Of a stretch of DNA of 64,000 nucleotides, positions 26,255 through 35,500 are shown one piece after another. A model generated the notes under the pieces. The model did no database searches. It was not told the DNA's origin and saw only the letters and a program-made list of their open reading frames with translations. The DNA is from Salinarchaeum laminariae. GTDB lineage: Archaea; Halobacteriota; Halobacteria; Halobacteriales; Salinarchaeaceae. The stretch is taken from NCBI RefSeq assembly GCF_023204835.1, contig NZ_CP096270.1:2496907-2560906 (forward strand), given 5' to 3'. Each line of letters opens with the position of its first letter. The stretch's first letter is position 1. A program made the translations under genes and the position numbers.

Positions 26255-28012
26255 ATGGCAACTGAGCATGAACAGGAGTTCGGCGCGGTCAGCAGGGTTC
26301 GCGGAAAGGTGTTCGAGGCAGTCTCCTTCGGATCCTCGGTGCTCGGCATTGTCGCCCTGGCAGTACTCTTGGTGTTCGTCGTCGTGGACGCATTTGGGCT
26401 TGCGGCTGCAGATACGGGGTGGATCCTCACCTACGTCGCGGCTCTCGTCGTCCCGATGCTCGCGCTGTGGTGCTATCGGCTCGATGACCAGTGGCTGGTT
26501 CGACGGGCGGGCGCCGCGCTCCTCGTCGGCGCGCCGGCGGCATTCCTCCTCGAAACCGCTCTGGCCGCCGTCGGCGTCTCTATCCCCACGCTGAACTGGG
26601 AGCTACTCTACCTCTTCGCCGTCGTGGTTCCGGTCACGGGGACGGTGCTCGTCACCGGCCGCGATGGACCGGTCGGCGGAGCTGCGAACGGTCTCTTCGG
26701 ACGAATCCTGGGCGGTGCCGTGTTTGCCGCAGGTCTCGTGGTGGTCTTCGAGATACTCGACCCACAGCTCTGGTTCCTCGTATACTCTCTGGCCGTGCTG
26801 CCTGCGGTCGGATGCGTGGCATACGCACGCCAGAACCCCACATCCATCCTTGGTCGCCTTCGGATCCCCGTCGGAGTTCTCGGCCTGTTCGCCGCTGTGG
26901 CAATCCACCGTGTGTTCCTCATTACCGTCCCGTACTGGGTCTTCCACGTCTGGGCGCTGGCCGTACCGGTAGCCGTCGCGACGGCCTGGCTCGACGATGA
27001 GCCAGAAACCGACGCGGGCTGGATGACCACTGCCGGGGTGACGCTACTGGTCCTCGTCGTCGGTAGCCTCGCAATCGGAACCCAGGGCATCGCCGCCAGC
27101 TACGGTCTCCTCCTCCTGATCGGGCTCGTTCCCGCCGGACGATACGCATTCGACACCGCCGGAACGTCACCGGAGCGGATCGGACTGCTCGCACCGCTAG
27201 TTCTCGGTATTGGAATCGTTATCGGCACCATAGTGGCAAACGCGCTCGGTATTGCCGGTCCGGACCCGTGGCTAGACTCTGGATTCCTGACGAACCCGCC
27301 GTCGGGCACGGCGAGCGAGGCCGGCTTCTATCCGGCGATCGTTGGCTCCGTACTGGTCATCGCCGTCGTGGCGGTGCTCTCCTTCGCTTTCGGCGTGGGA
27401 ACGGCGATCTTCCTCGAGGAGTACACGGCCGACGAGGGGCTCGTCGGCTCGCTCACACGTCTGATCCAGATCAACATCGCGAACCTCGCTGCGGTCCCCT
27501 CCGTCGTCTACGGGCTCCTGGGGCTGGCCCTGTTCGCGAACATGCTCGGATTTGGACTCGGAACGGTCGTGACTGCGGGATTGACGCTCTCCTTGCTCAT
27601 CCTGCCGATCACGATTATCTCCGCGCAGGAGGCGCTTCGCGCCGTCCCCGACGATCTCCGACGTGGCTCAGACGCCATGGGCGCAACCAGATGGCAGACG
27701 ACGCGCAACGTCGTCGTCCCCGAAGCACTGCCAGGAATATTTACGGGGACGATCCTCGCCCTCGGCCGCGCCATCGGTGAGACGGCGCCGCTCCTCTTGA
27801 TCGGAGCCGTAACCGCACGGACCGCAGCTCCGTCGGGCGTCTTTGATCAGGTGTCTGCGATGCCGCTCCAGCTGTTCAATTGGTACGGTCAGCCAGAGCC
27901 GTTCCCGCGGGGCGTCGTTCCCGCTGGCGTCGTCACCTTGCTACTCGTCTTGCTCGTGATGAACGGGACCGCCATCCTGCTCCGGAACCGGTACGAGCGC
28001 TCGGACGGTTAG
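26255..28012 (+). CDS. pstA: Phosphate ABC transporter permease PstA, long form
   Basis: A 585-residue permease, about twice the length of bacterial PstA. The C-terminal part (about 335-585) is the transport domain, with GVGTAIFLEEYTADEG and the EAA loop DDLRRGSDAMGATRWQTTRNVVVP. The N-terminal half carries about eight additional hydrophobic helices. ATG 26255 lies one base after the pstC stop. Long PstA forms do occur in haloarchaea as far as I recall. The operon stops here: no pstB or phoU follows, and the next gene is a peptidase after 158 bp. Confidence 0.92.
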   Translation: MATEHEQEFGAVSRVRGKVFEAVSFGSSVLGIVALAVLLVFVVVDAFGLAAADTGWILTYVAALVVPMLALWCYRLDDQWLVRRAGAALLVGAPAAFLLETALAAVGVSIPTLNWELLYLFAVVVPVTGTVLVTGRDGPVGGAANGLFGRILGGAVFAAGLVVVFEILDPQLWFLVYSLAVLPAVGCVAYARQNPTSILGRLRIPVGVLGLFAAVAIHRVFLITVPYWVFHVWALAVPVAVATAWLDDEPETDAGWMTTAGVTLLVLVVGSLAIGTQGIAASYGLLLLIGLVPAGRYAFDTAGTSPERIGLLAPLVLGIGIVIGTIVANALGIAGPDPWLDSGFLTNPPSGTASEAGFYPAIVGSVLVIAVVAVLSFAFGVGTAIFLEEYTADEGLVGSLTRLIQINIANLAAVPSVVYGLLGLALFANMLGFGLGTVVTAGLTLSLLILPITIISAQEALRAVPDDLRRGSDAMGATRWQTTRNVVVPEALPGIFTGTILALGRAIGETAPLLLIGAVTARTAAPSGVFDQVSAMPLQLFNWYGQPEPFPRGVVPAGVVTLLLVLLVMNGTAILLRNRYERSDG

Positions 28013-28170
28013 CTCCGTTTCGACGTCGAGCAATGCTCTCCTTATCCGACGTGCGATCATTCCAGTTTCAGGAGGCCGATCAAAGAGACTGAGAGAAATC
28101 GTAAGGGGACCGCCTCGATCGCCCGATACCATCCCGAGGACATTTTGCGCACCGCTACGGGTGTGGAGCT

Positions 28171-29493
28171 ATGACCGAGTGGATCGGCGAGACGTTCACG
28201 AGCGACGCCGGCTGGAATCACCTCGAGACCCTGGTCGACGTCGGCAATCGAATGGCAGGAAGCGAGGGGGAACGCCGTGCTGCGGAGGCAACGCGAGATG
28301 CACTGGCCGACGCGGGCGCCCGCGACGCACATTTGGAGACGTTCGAACTACAGGGCTGGACACGTGGCTCCTCAGCCGTGCAGGCCGGTGACACCACCCA
28401 GGACTCCATCGCGCTCCCACGAAGCCCAGCCGGAGACGCGACCGGCGAACTCGTCGACGTCGGCTACGGACTTCCCGAGGACTTCGAGCAGGACCTGGAA
28501 GGGAAGGTCGTGATGGCTGCGAGCAACGTCCCCGACTGGTACGACCGCTTTCTGCACCGCCGTGAGAAGTACTATCACGCGGTGGAGGCCGGTGCGACGG
28601 CGTTCGTCTTCCGGAACCACGTCGAAGGATGTCTGGCCCCCACTGGCAGCGTCGGGACGGCGGCAGATCCGATCGGCGATATTCCCGCTGTCGGCGTCTC
28701 GAAGGAGGTCGGGTCCCGGCTCGAGCGCCGCTGGGAGAGCGAGGAGGTGACGGTGACAGTCGACGCCGACGTCCACGCCGCGACGAGTCAGAACGTCCAC
28801 GCGACGGTCGGACCGGACACCGAGGAGGAGATACTGCTGACGAGCCACGTCGACGCTCACGACATTGCCGAAGGAGCAGGTGACAACGGCGCGGGAACGG
28901 CGGTTCTCGTGGAGGTCGCGAACGCTCTCGCCGCCCGCGAAACGGAACTCGATACGCAAGTCCACTTGCTCGCATACGGTGGTGAGGAGGTTGGCCTCCG
29001 TGGATCCGAGTACGACGCGGCCCAGCGAAATCGGGATTCGATCCGCGCGATCGTCAACAACGACGGCGTGGTCCGTGGACGCACGCTCACGTGTTTCACG
29101 CACGGATTCGATGCCCTCGACGCCGTTGCCCAGAGCGTCGCGGACGAGTTCGATCATCCGATCGAGACGACGCCAAAGCTTGGACCCCACAGCGACCATT
29201 GGCCATACGTACAGTGGGGCGTGCCGGGCTACCACCTGATGGCAGAGACTGACTACGAAGGTCGTGGCTGGGGACACACCCGCGCTGACACCCTCGACAA
29301 ACTCGAACCGAGGAACCTTCGCGAGCAGTCGATTCTCATCGCGGAACTCGTCTTCCGACTCGCAGACGAGGAGACCGACGTCGACCACAGGTCTGCGGAA
29401 GCGATCGCCGATCAACTCGAGGACGAGGATCTCGCGACAGGGATGAAGATCATCGGCGACTGGCCGTACGAGTCCGGCACCGACGCTAACTGA
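28171..29493 (+). CDS. M28-family zinc aminopeptidase
   Basis: A 440-residue metallopeptidase. The co-catalytic zinc site is visible: TSHVDAHDIAEGAGDNGAG (His and bridging Asp), YGGEEVGLRGS (Glu pair) and GWGHTRADT (final His). A PA-like insertion sits around residues 95-190. Family members trim N-terminal residues from peptides. There is no signal peptide, so it is probably cytoplasmic. It is a single gene after the pst operon and is not related to phosphate uptake in any obvious way. Confidence 0.9.
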   Translation: MTEWIGETFTSDAGWNHLETLVDVGNRMAGSEGERRAAEATRDALADAGARDAHLETFELQGWTRGSSAVQAGDTTQDSIALPRSPAGDATGELVDVGYGLPEDFEQDLEGKVVMAASNVPDWYDRFLHRREKYYHAVEAGATAFVFRNHVEGCLAPTGSVGTAADPIGDIPAVGVSKEVGSRLERRWESEEVTVTVDADVHAATSQNVHATVGPDTEEEILLTSHVDAHDIAEGAGDNGAGTAVLVEVANALAARETELDTQVHLLAYGGEEVGLRGSEYDAAQRNRDSIRAIVNNDGVVRGRTLTCFTHGFDALDAVAQSVADEFDHPIETTPKLGPHSDHWPYVQWGVPGYHLMAETDYEGRGWGHTRADTLDKLEPRNLREQSILIAELVFRLADEETDVDHRSAEAIADQLEDEDLATGMKIIGDWPYESGTDAN

Positions 29494-29686
29494 CCGATAG
29501 TGCGCGGATCCGATCGCTGCCAGGGAGAGTATCTGGGCAATTCGTCACTTCGTTACTTCTTCGGCGCTTCGTTCATCCGTCGTCGCTATCTCTCTCTCAC
29601 TTTTCGACTCCCCCATCCATCAGGACTGCTGAGAGTGTATCGGAGCGTCACCGATCGGGCGGCGCCGCCTTCGTCGTGGTCCGAAT

Positions 29687-31588
29687 TCAGACGTGCTCGT
29701 CGAGGAAGGACGCGATTCGCTCGGTCGATTCGATGCGGTTCTCGAGCTTGCTAAAGCCGTGACCCTCGTCGTCGAAGACCAGCAGTTCCACGGGAACGCC
29801 CTGCTCGCGAGCGGCGTCGGCGACTTGCTCGGCCTCTCCCAGCGGCACGCGGGGATCGTTCGCGCCGTGAGCGACGAACAGCGGCGCGTCGATGGAGTCG
29901 ATGGAGTTGATCGGGCTGATCCGCTCGAGGAGGTCGCGGTCGTCCTCGAGACTGCCGTACTCGGCCTCGCGGAGTTCGCGGCGCCAGTCGCCCGTGTTCT
30001 CGAGGAACGTGACGAAGTTCGCGATTCCGACGACGTCGACGCCCGCAGCCCAGCGGTCGGGATACGCCGTCATCGCTGCCAGAACCATGAACCCGCCGTA
30101 GGAGCCGCCCTTGACGGCGATCCGGTCGTCGTCGATTGCGGGATGCTCTGCGAGCCAGTCGTGGCCCGCGGCGAGGTCTGCGACCGAGTCCATCCGTCGC
30201 TCGACGTCGTCGAGGTGAGTGTACTCTCTGCCGTAACCTGTCGATCCCCGTACGTTTGGCTCGAAGAGGGCGTAGCCGCGCGCCAGGAAGTACTGCTGGA
30301 CCGCGCTGAAAGAGGGCCTTCGCTGGCTCTCCGGGCCGCCGTGAACGTCGACGATCACGGGAAGCGAGCCGTCCTCGGCGGCGGTTCCGTCTGCACCGTC
30401 GTCTCCAGGCATCGTGAACAGCGCCGGAATCTCGCGTCCATCGAACGTCTCGTAGCGAACGAGCTCCGGATCGCGGAAGGTCTCCCGTGGAATGCCCGCC
30501 GTCGGAGCGTCGGTCCAGCGTTCGACTGAGAGCGGGTCGGTGTCGCTCTGGCTCCCGTCGCGTCCAGCGTCTGCCCGGAAGCCGGTGCCAGCGATCGACG
30601 TGACGTCGGCGTCGTCGACGTCGACCACGAAAACGTTCGCGTTCGTGCTCCTGCCCGTCGTCGTGATCGAGAACCGCGTTCCGTCCGGTGCCACGTCGAC
30701 GCCACCGGCGACGCGCCCTGGGAGCTGTGGCGCGGGAAGCGGATCGATCTCGGCCGATCCGGCAAGCGACCCGACCGCGAGATCGGTGTCGCCGTCGACG
30801 TTTCGGGACGCGATGACCAGCCCGCTATCCTCGTCGACGACCACTCCGCCAACCTCCCAGTCGCCGCCGTCCCAGACCGTCTCGATGTCACCAGTAGCGA
30901 GCTCGAGGTAGCAGAGTGATCGGGTGTCGGCGTCCTCGTCGGTCGCGAGGTAGATCCCCTCCCCGTCTGGCGCCCACTCCGGACTCGAGTACCGAATATC
31001 GCCCTCGTGATCGGTCACCTGCTGGAGGTCACCGCTGGCGACGTCGAGAACGTGGAGTTCGTGGTCGAAGCTCGATCGGGCCTCGTGGACGAGCAGTCTG
31101 TCGTCGCTCGGACTCCAGCCGGCAAGCGAGAGCCAGCCGTCGCCGTCGGCGATCAGCTCCGCGTCGTCACCACGATCCTCGCGGTGCTGGACGTACAGGT
31201 CGAAGACGGCCTCGTCCCGTCGGTTTGAGGCGAAGGCGAACCGATCGCCCTCGCTGTCCCAACCACCCCATCGATGTTTGGCATCGGGTCGTTGCGTCAG
31301 ATCGTCTATCTGGCCGTCGTCGAGGTCGAGGCGGTGGAGCTGGGCGCGCTCGTTGCCGCCCTCGTCCATACCGAAGACGAGCTCGTTTCGGGTCGGCGAG
31401 TAGTCGACGAAGGTCACGCGCTCCTCGAACGTCGTGTGCTGGACGGGCCACGCGCCGGGAGCGTCCACGGTCCAGACCTGCGGAACGCCGGTCGTATCGA
31501 GGAGGAAGGCTATCGAATCGCCATCCGGCGCCCACGAGGCACCGTGAGCGCTTCGAACGTTGAGATACCGTTCGAGATCGTAGGACAT
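29687..31588 (-). CDS. S9-family prolyl oligopeptidase-like serine peptidase
   Basis: A 633-residue protein with an N-terminal beta-propeller (about 1-370, WD40-like TolB repeats such as SPEWAPDGEGIYLATDED) and a C-terminal alpha/beta hydrolase. The catalytic Ser is in GGSYGGFMVL, the Asp in HGANDPRVP and the His in DEGHGFSK. It belongs to the acylaminoacyl/dipeptidyl-peptidase group that cleaves short peptides. No signal peptide is seen, so it is likely cytoplasmic. It is monocistronic. Confidence 0.93.
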   Translation of the reverse strand: MSYDLERYLNVRSAHGASWAPDGDSIAFLLDTTGVPQVWTVDAPGAWPVQHTTFEERVTFVDYSPTRNELVFGMDEGGNERAQLHRLDLDDGQIDDLTQRPDAKHRWGGWDSEGDRFAFASNRRDEAVFDLYVQHREDRGDDAELIADGDGWLSLAGWSPSDDRLLVHEARSSFDHELHVLDVASGDLQQVTDHEGDIRYSSPEWAPDGEGIYLATDEDADTRSLCYLELATGDIETVWDGGDWEVGGVVVDEDSGLVIASRNVDGDTDLAVGSLAGSAEIDPLPAPQLPGRVAGGVDVAPDGTRFSITTTGRSTNANVFVVDVDDADVTSIAGTGFRADAGRDGSQSDTDPLSVERWTDAPTAGIPRETFRDPELVRYETFDGREIPALFTMPGDDGADGTAAEDGSLPVIVDVHGGPESQRRPSFSAVQQYFLARGYALFEPNVRGSTGYGREYTHLDDVERRMDSVADLAAGHDWLAEHPAIDDDRIAVKGGSYGGFMVLAAMTAYPDRWAAGVDVVGIANFVTFLENTGDWRRELREAEYGSLEDDRDLLERISPINSIDSIDAPLFVAHGANDPRVPLGEAEQVADAAREQGVPVELLVFDDEGHGFSKLENRIESTERIASFLDEHV

Positions 31589-31779
31589 GGGTCGAGTTCT
31601 GGAGCAGCGGCCAAAAAGCTCGCGGCGAGCGAACCTCCGCCGATGGGAACCTCGTTCGCAGAGGGGATCCTTCGTCCCGGATCTGAATCTTCCATCGCGG
31701 ATCTGGATTCTTCGTTCACAGATCTCGTACGATGTCCGCTCTTGTCTGTCGATCGATCGGTCGAAGCAGGCCAGTGGGA

Positions 31780-31786
31780 TTTTTAT
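31780..31786 (+). promoter_or_regulatory. TATA-like box of the GT4 glycosyltransferase
   Basis: TTTTTAT lies 24-30 bp before ATG 31810, fitting a leaderless transcript and supporting that start over an in-frame ATG at 31732. Confidence 0.5.
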
Positions 31787-31809
31787 CCGGGCTGTTCATC
31801 GATGGCAGT

Positions 31810-33162
31810 ATGCGAATCGCCGTCGTGTCGCCCGAGACGATTCACCACCGTGACGCGGACGACACCCGGCGACTGCAACGGCTCATTCGCGGACTGACCG
31901 ACCGCGGTCACGAGGTCACCGTCTGCTGTGGCCGCTGGTGGGAAGGCGCTGGCCCCGTTGCCGATGGAGCAGAGCAAATCGCCACAGGGACGAACGAAGC
32001 TGCGCCGGACGTTGCCCCAGCGGCTGACCCGGACGACCTTCCGCCCGCCGGGACCCCGGCTGCCGGCGAAGCAAGCGAGCGTGCACCCGACGAGACCGGC
32101 GTCGCGGCGGCGGACCAGGATCCCGATTCAGGGGACTCCGATTCCTCCGGCCGGGGTAGGGATGGCCGAGATTCACCCGATCGAGATTCGCCGGACCGGA
32201 ATACGGCGGATCCGGAGGCCGCACGAGAAGAGGAAATCTCATCTACGGTCACCGTCGACGACGTCACCTACCGGGCAGTCATCGCCGACGCGAACGACCA
32301 GCGGGCGTTCAGTACATGGGCGCCACTGGCGATCAGAAAGTCGAAGCCAGATGTCATCCACGCAGTCGCGACTCGGCCGTCGACGGTGGTCGCTTCCCGC
32401 GTCGGGGCGACGCTCGCGCGAGCGCCGGTGCTTGCTGAGTGGTACGATCCGTCGCTGGCCTCTGCGAGCGACTGGTCCACTCGACAGGCGCTCTCACGAC
32501 CTGGACGCATCGTCACGCCGTCACGGCTCACCCGTCGACAGCTGTTGGAACTCGGCGCGACGGACGCGAAACTGCAGGTGATCCCGAATGCGATCGATAT
32601 GGAACAGATCGAGTCCGTGGACCCAGACGACGACGGAGACGTCGTCTACGCACGGCGTCTCGACGAAGACGCGAACCTCGAGAGCCTCTTTCTCGGCCTC
32701 GCGGAACTCCGCGACCGTGGCTGGTCGGCGACGATCGTCGGCGACGGGCCCGCTCGCGAGGAGTACGAACAGCAGGCGAAGGACCTCCGGATCGACGACC
32801 GGGTCACCTTCGCTGGGGCCTGCGACCGGGAGGAGCGCGTCGCGATCTACCGGGGCGCCCACGCGTTCGCCCAGACTGCCCGGCGCTGCGTCTTCGCCAC
32901 CGAGCTACTCTGGGCGCTCGCCTGTGGCTGCGTCGGAATCGTCGAGTACCACGCCGACTCCAGTGCCCACGAGCTCGTGGAGGGGCGCGAGCGTGGATTC
33001 CGGACGACAAACCCTCGCGAGACCGCGCAGGCGATCAGGGACGCCGGGAACCTCGAACAGCGCACGCTCGACGAGTCGTTCGCGAGTTTCGACGAAGAAG
33101 CGGTCCTCGAGCAGTACGAGAGCTGTTACGAAACGCTCCGCGATGAGTGGGGATTCTTCTGA
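31810..33162 (+). CDS. GT4-like glycosyltransferase with acidic insertion
   Basis: A 450-residue GT-B-fold protein. The N-terminal domain starts MRIAVVSPETIHHRDADDTRR and continues after an insertion as KPDVIHAVATRPSTVVASRVGA. The C-terminal domain carries RIVTPSRLTRRQLLELGA, VIPNAIDMEQIE and a donor-binding AIYRGAHAFAQTARRCVFATELLWALACG. It probably transfers a sugar to a lipid or glycan. Residues about 46-145 are a low-complexity Ala/Pro/Asp/Ser run that interrupts the first domain. The acceptor is unknown. Confidence 0.82.
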   Translation: MRIAVVSPETIHHRDADDTRRLQRLIRGLTDRGHEVTVCCGRWWEGAGPVADGAEQIATGTNEAAPDVAPAADPDDLPPAGTPAAGEASERAPDETGVAAADQDPDSGDSDSSGRGRDGRDSPDRDSPDRNTADPEAAREEEISSTVTVDDVTYRAVIADANDQRAFSTWAPLAIRKSKPDVIHAVATRPSTVVASRVGATLARAPVLAEWYDPSLASASDWSTRQALSRPGRIVTPSRLTRRQLLELGATDAKLQVIPNAIDMEQIESVDPDDDGDVVYARRLDEDANLESLFLGLAELRDRGWSATIVGDGPAREEYEQQAKDLRIDDRVTFAGACDREERVAIYRGAHAFAQTARRCVFATELLWALACGCVGIVEYHADSSAHELVEGRERGFRTTNPRETAQAIRDAGNLEQRTLDESFASFDEEAVLEQYESCYETLRDEWGFF

Positions 33163-33234
33163 GAGGACTGGTGCAACTCGCCAGGGCACCGAGTTCTAGG
33201 ACGCGTCGAAGACGACCAGCATCCCGGGGCCTCC

Positions 33235-33795
33235 TCAGGGCCCGCGAACGCTGATCTCGCCCTCCGCAGTCACAGATACGGTGAGCGACTCGACGAGCCG
33301 GCGGCCGTCGAAAGCCGCGTCGCTGTGATCGGTGATCCTGGATATGAGCTCCGGCGTCGAGGCATCGACTTTGACGTCGGCCTCGTCGCAGGCGGCGTAA
33401 ATCCGATCGGGTATGTCGTAGAGGTCGGTGTCCGCGGGGATTCGCAGGCTGACGGGCGCTTCGAGCGCCTCGGCCACGGCGACGGTAGCGATCGCCTTCT
33501 CGACGTTGCTCCGAGCGCTCGACTCCACGCTGGAGACGTTCGCCCGCGACGTGCCGAGACGGTCGGCGATCTCGGTCTGTGTAAGCCCGCGTTCGCGGAG
33601 TGCCAGCACCTCGGCCTGCCGTGGGGTGAGGACGTTCTCCTCGGCGACGTAGCCGGCGCGGTCGAGAATAGCGGCTGCGTCAGGATCGGCAACGCTCCCC
33701 GCAGTGCCGTCATCCTCGTCAGTCTCACCAGTCGTCGGTTCGCTTGGTTCAGACTCTGCGAGATCCGCGTCGTCGACCCCGTCTTGTTCCGTCAT
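33235..33795 (-). CDS. Tfx-family HTH transcriptional regulator
   Basis: A 186-residue protein. After an acidic, low-complexity N-terminus (about 1-50), residues 55-105 form the Tfx HTH: VLTPRQAEVLALRERGLTQ then EIADRLGTSRANVSSVESS. The C-terminal part (PVSLRIPADTDLYDIPDRI) is the second domain seen in the family. Tfx proteins were first linked to molybdate-regulated genes in methanogens; the target here is unknown. It is convergent with the GT4-like gene. Confidence 0.85.
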   Translation of the reverse strand: MTEQDGVDDADLAESEPSEPTTGETDEDDGTAGSVADPDAAAILDRAGYVAEENVLTPRQAEVLALRERGLTQTEIADRLGTSRANVSSVESSARSNVEKAIATVAVAEALEAPVSLRIPADTDLYDIPDRIYAACDEADVKVDASTPELISRITDHSDAAFDGRRLVESLTVSVTAEGEISVRGP

Positions 33796-33840
33796 TGGAA
33801 CGCACCGGGAGACATCATAAATTTGCTCGGGGCGGACCGA

Positions 33841-34293
33841 TCAGCTTCCCCAGAAGTCTTCGCGGCTGCCGAGGTGGGGACGTCGTTCCTCCTGCTTCTC
33901 GTGATCGTCGCTCTCGGCGGATTCGTCGTCGTCCGCGTCTTCCTCTTCCTCGTCGGGGTCCATGGGGAGGCGTTCGAGTTCGTCGGCCTTTGCGTGGTTC
34001 GAGTGCACTTTCGTGATCTCGACTTTCGCACGAGCCTCAGGCAGCACGCCGTCGACGAGGACGACGAAGCCGTCGTCAGTGCGACCGACGCCCGCACCGC
34101 TCTCGTGAATGTCCTCGACGTCGACGACGACCTCCTCGCCCTGCTTCACCGGCTGGGTCTTCAGATCGTCGATGGGCTGGCTGTAGTGGTTACACCACTC
34201 CTTCCCACCCCGGTCCCCGTAATGCGAACAACCCATCCCCTCGATGCGCTCCGAGAAGCTGGGACAGTCGTCCGCCAGCGGACAGTTAGCCAT
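33841..34293 (-). CDS. TRAM-domain protein with N-terminal cysteines
   Basis: A 150-residue protein. Cysteines C4, C10, C22 and C34 in the first 40 residues (MANCPLADDCPSF, GMGCSHYGDR, WCNHYS) may bind zinc. Residues about 48-105 are a TRAM fold (VKQGEEVVVDVEDIHESGAG) that binds RNA. The tail is strongly acidic. TRAM proteins in archaea act as RNA chaperones or modify tRNA. It lies 45 bp upstream of the Tfx-family gene on the same strand, so they may be co-transcribed. Confidence 0.85.
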   Translation of the reverse strand: MANCPLADDCPSFSERIEGMGCSHYGDRGGKEWCNHYSQPIDDLKTQPVKQGEEVVVDVEDIHESGAGVGRTDDGFVVLVDGVLPEARAKVEITKVHSNHAKADELERLPMDPDEEEEDADDDESAESDDHEKQEERRPHLGSREDFWGS

Positions 34294-34514
34294 ACCGAAC
34301 GTTCGTAGGGCGGCAGTGTAAACGCTTGCGGCTTCGTCGTGGGTGTTCCGTGCCGAGAATCGATAATCGTCAGCAAATGGAAGGCAGGAGCTGCCCGAAC
34401 CTCGCCATCGGGCATCGACGACGCTGACGTGAGGTGAGGAGATGGAGGAGAAGAGTACCGAGGTTCCCCGTGGGGCCGATCCACCTCTATCACCTTGCTC
34501 TGCTTCGGTGGCTA

Positions 34515-34544
34515 CCTACGCCGTCGTAGGCAGGACGGTTATGT
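34515..34544 (+). promoter_or_regulatory. Hairpin plus TATA-like box before the amidohydrolase gene
   Basis: CCTACG (34515-34520) and CGTAGG (34525-34530) form a tight inverted repeat with a 4-base centre. GTTATGT at 34538-34544 lies 25-31 bp before ATG 34569, like a leaderless promoter. The palindrome just upstream is a candidate operator. The remaining gap from 34294 shows nothing else clear. Confidence 0.4.
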
Positions 34545-34568
34545 AGGCGGGGATGGTACCACGAACCA

Positions 34569-35405
34569 ATGCTGGAGCTGGAGCACGGGTTCCGGGTCGT
34601 CGACGTCCACGCGCGGCTGTCCGTCGACGAGGACGTCGCCGCCCGCGGTCGGATGATCTCCCCGGACCGGCTGGAACGGGAGATGCGCCAGGCTGGCGTG
34701 GTCCGGGCGGTCGTCGTTCCCGAGACGAACCCCGAGAGCCGCTATCTGCAGTACAACAACGCAGTCGCGCGCCTGAGCGTCGAGCGGCCGTTCGTCGCGT
34801 TCGCCAGGCTCAGCGGCCCTCGTTCGGTGTCGAATTCGGCGACGAACCGTCTTCGAGACGCCGTCTCGCGGCCTGACGACTCCCACACTGATCCCGAGGA
34901 GATCGAGCAGTACGCGTACGATGACCGCTTCCATGGATTCGTGCTCGATCCCGCTCGCGACGGGCTGCTCGACGAGGAGACCCTCGACGAACTGGAGGCC
35001 GTCGACCTCCCCGTGCTCGTTCCCGGTGGCGAGGCGTTTCCACCGGACCGCATCGCGAAAACACTGCTCGAACGGTCGTTCCCGACGATCCTCGGCCATT
35101 TCGGCGGCCACCCGCTCCAGCGTGAGCTGATGGACCGGTCGATCGACCTGCTCGACGAGTACGACGAGACGTATCTCGACACCAGTCTGGTCCGCTACCG
35201 GGAGCCCCTGGAGCGAGCACTGCTCGAACATCCCGATCGCGTGCTGTTCGGGAGCGGAGCGCCAGCGAGCCATCCGAACGTGGGCGTAATGGAGCTACTC
35301 ACGCTGGACGTCTCCGAAGACAAGCTCCGCCGGGCGTTCGATCGGAACCCAGCCCGCGTCATCGAAGCGCTCGCGCCACAGGAAGAGAACACGCCCGTCG
35401 GGTGA
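34569..35405 (+). CDS. Amidohydrolase-like TIM-barrel protein, metal ligands altered
   Basis: A 278-residue protein of the ACMSD/amidohydrolase-2 type. Typical members have D-x-H-x-H near the N-terminus and a final G-S-D. Here residue 12-16 reads DVHAR, with Arg where the second His belongs, and RVLFGSGAP has Gly230 in place of the metal Asp. H177 and H181 in GHFGGHP remain. It may be catalytically inactive or use metal differently. It probably has its own leaderless promoter. Confidence 0.75.
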   Translation: MLELEHGFRVVDVHARLSVDEDVAARGRMISPDRLEREMRQAGVVRAVVVPETNPESRYLQYNNAVARLSVERPFVAFARLSGPRSVSNSATNRLRDAVSRPDDSHTDPEEIEQYAYDDRFHGFVLDPARDGLLDEETLDELEAVDLPVLVPGGEAFPPDRIAKTLLERSFPTILGHFGGHPLQRELMDRSIDLLDEYDETYLDTSLVRYREPLERALLEHPDRVLFGSGAPASHPNVGVMELLTLDVSEDKLRRAFDRNPARVIEALAPQEENTPVG

Positions 35406-35500
35406 GGTGACAGAGCGGAGCTACGCGGAATCCGCTCGGCTGCGTGCACGTTTGGCACGCCGGAGCAACCGATTTACCGTCGCTGAACTGAGATGCGGTC

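Noticed and set aside
28216..29415. Long minus-strand frame opposite the M28 peptidase
   Set aside because: The plus-strand gene has complete zinc motifs; the opposite frame has none.
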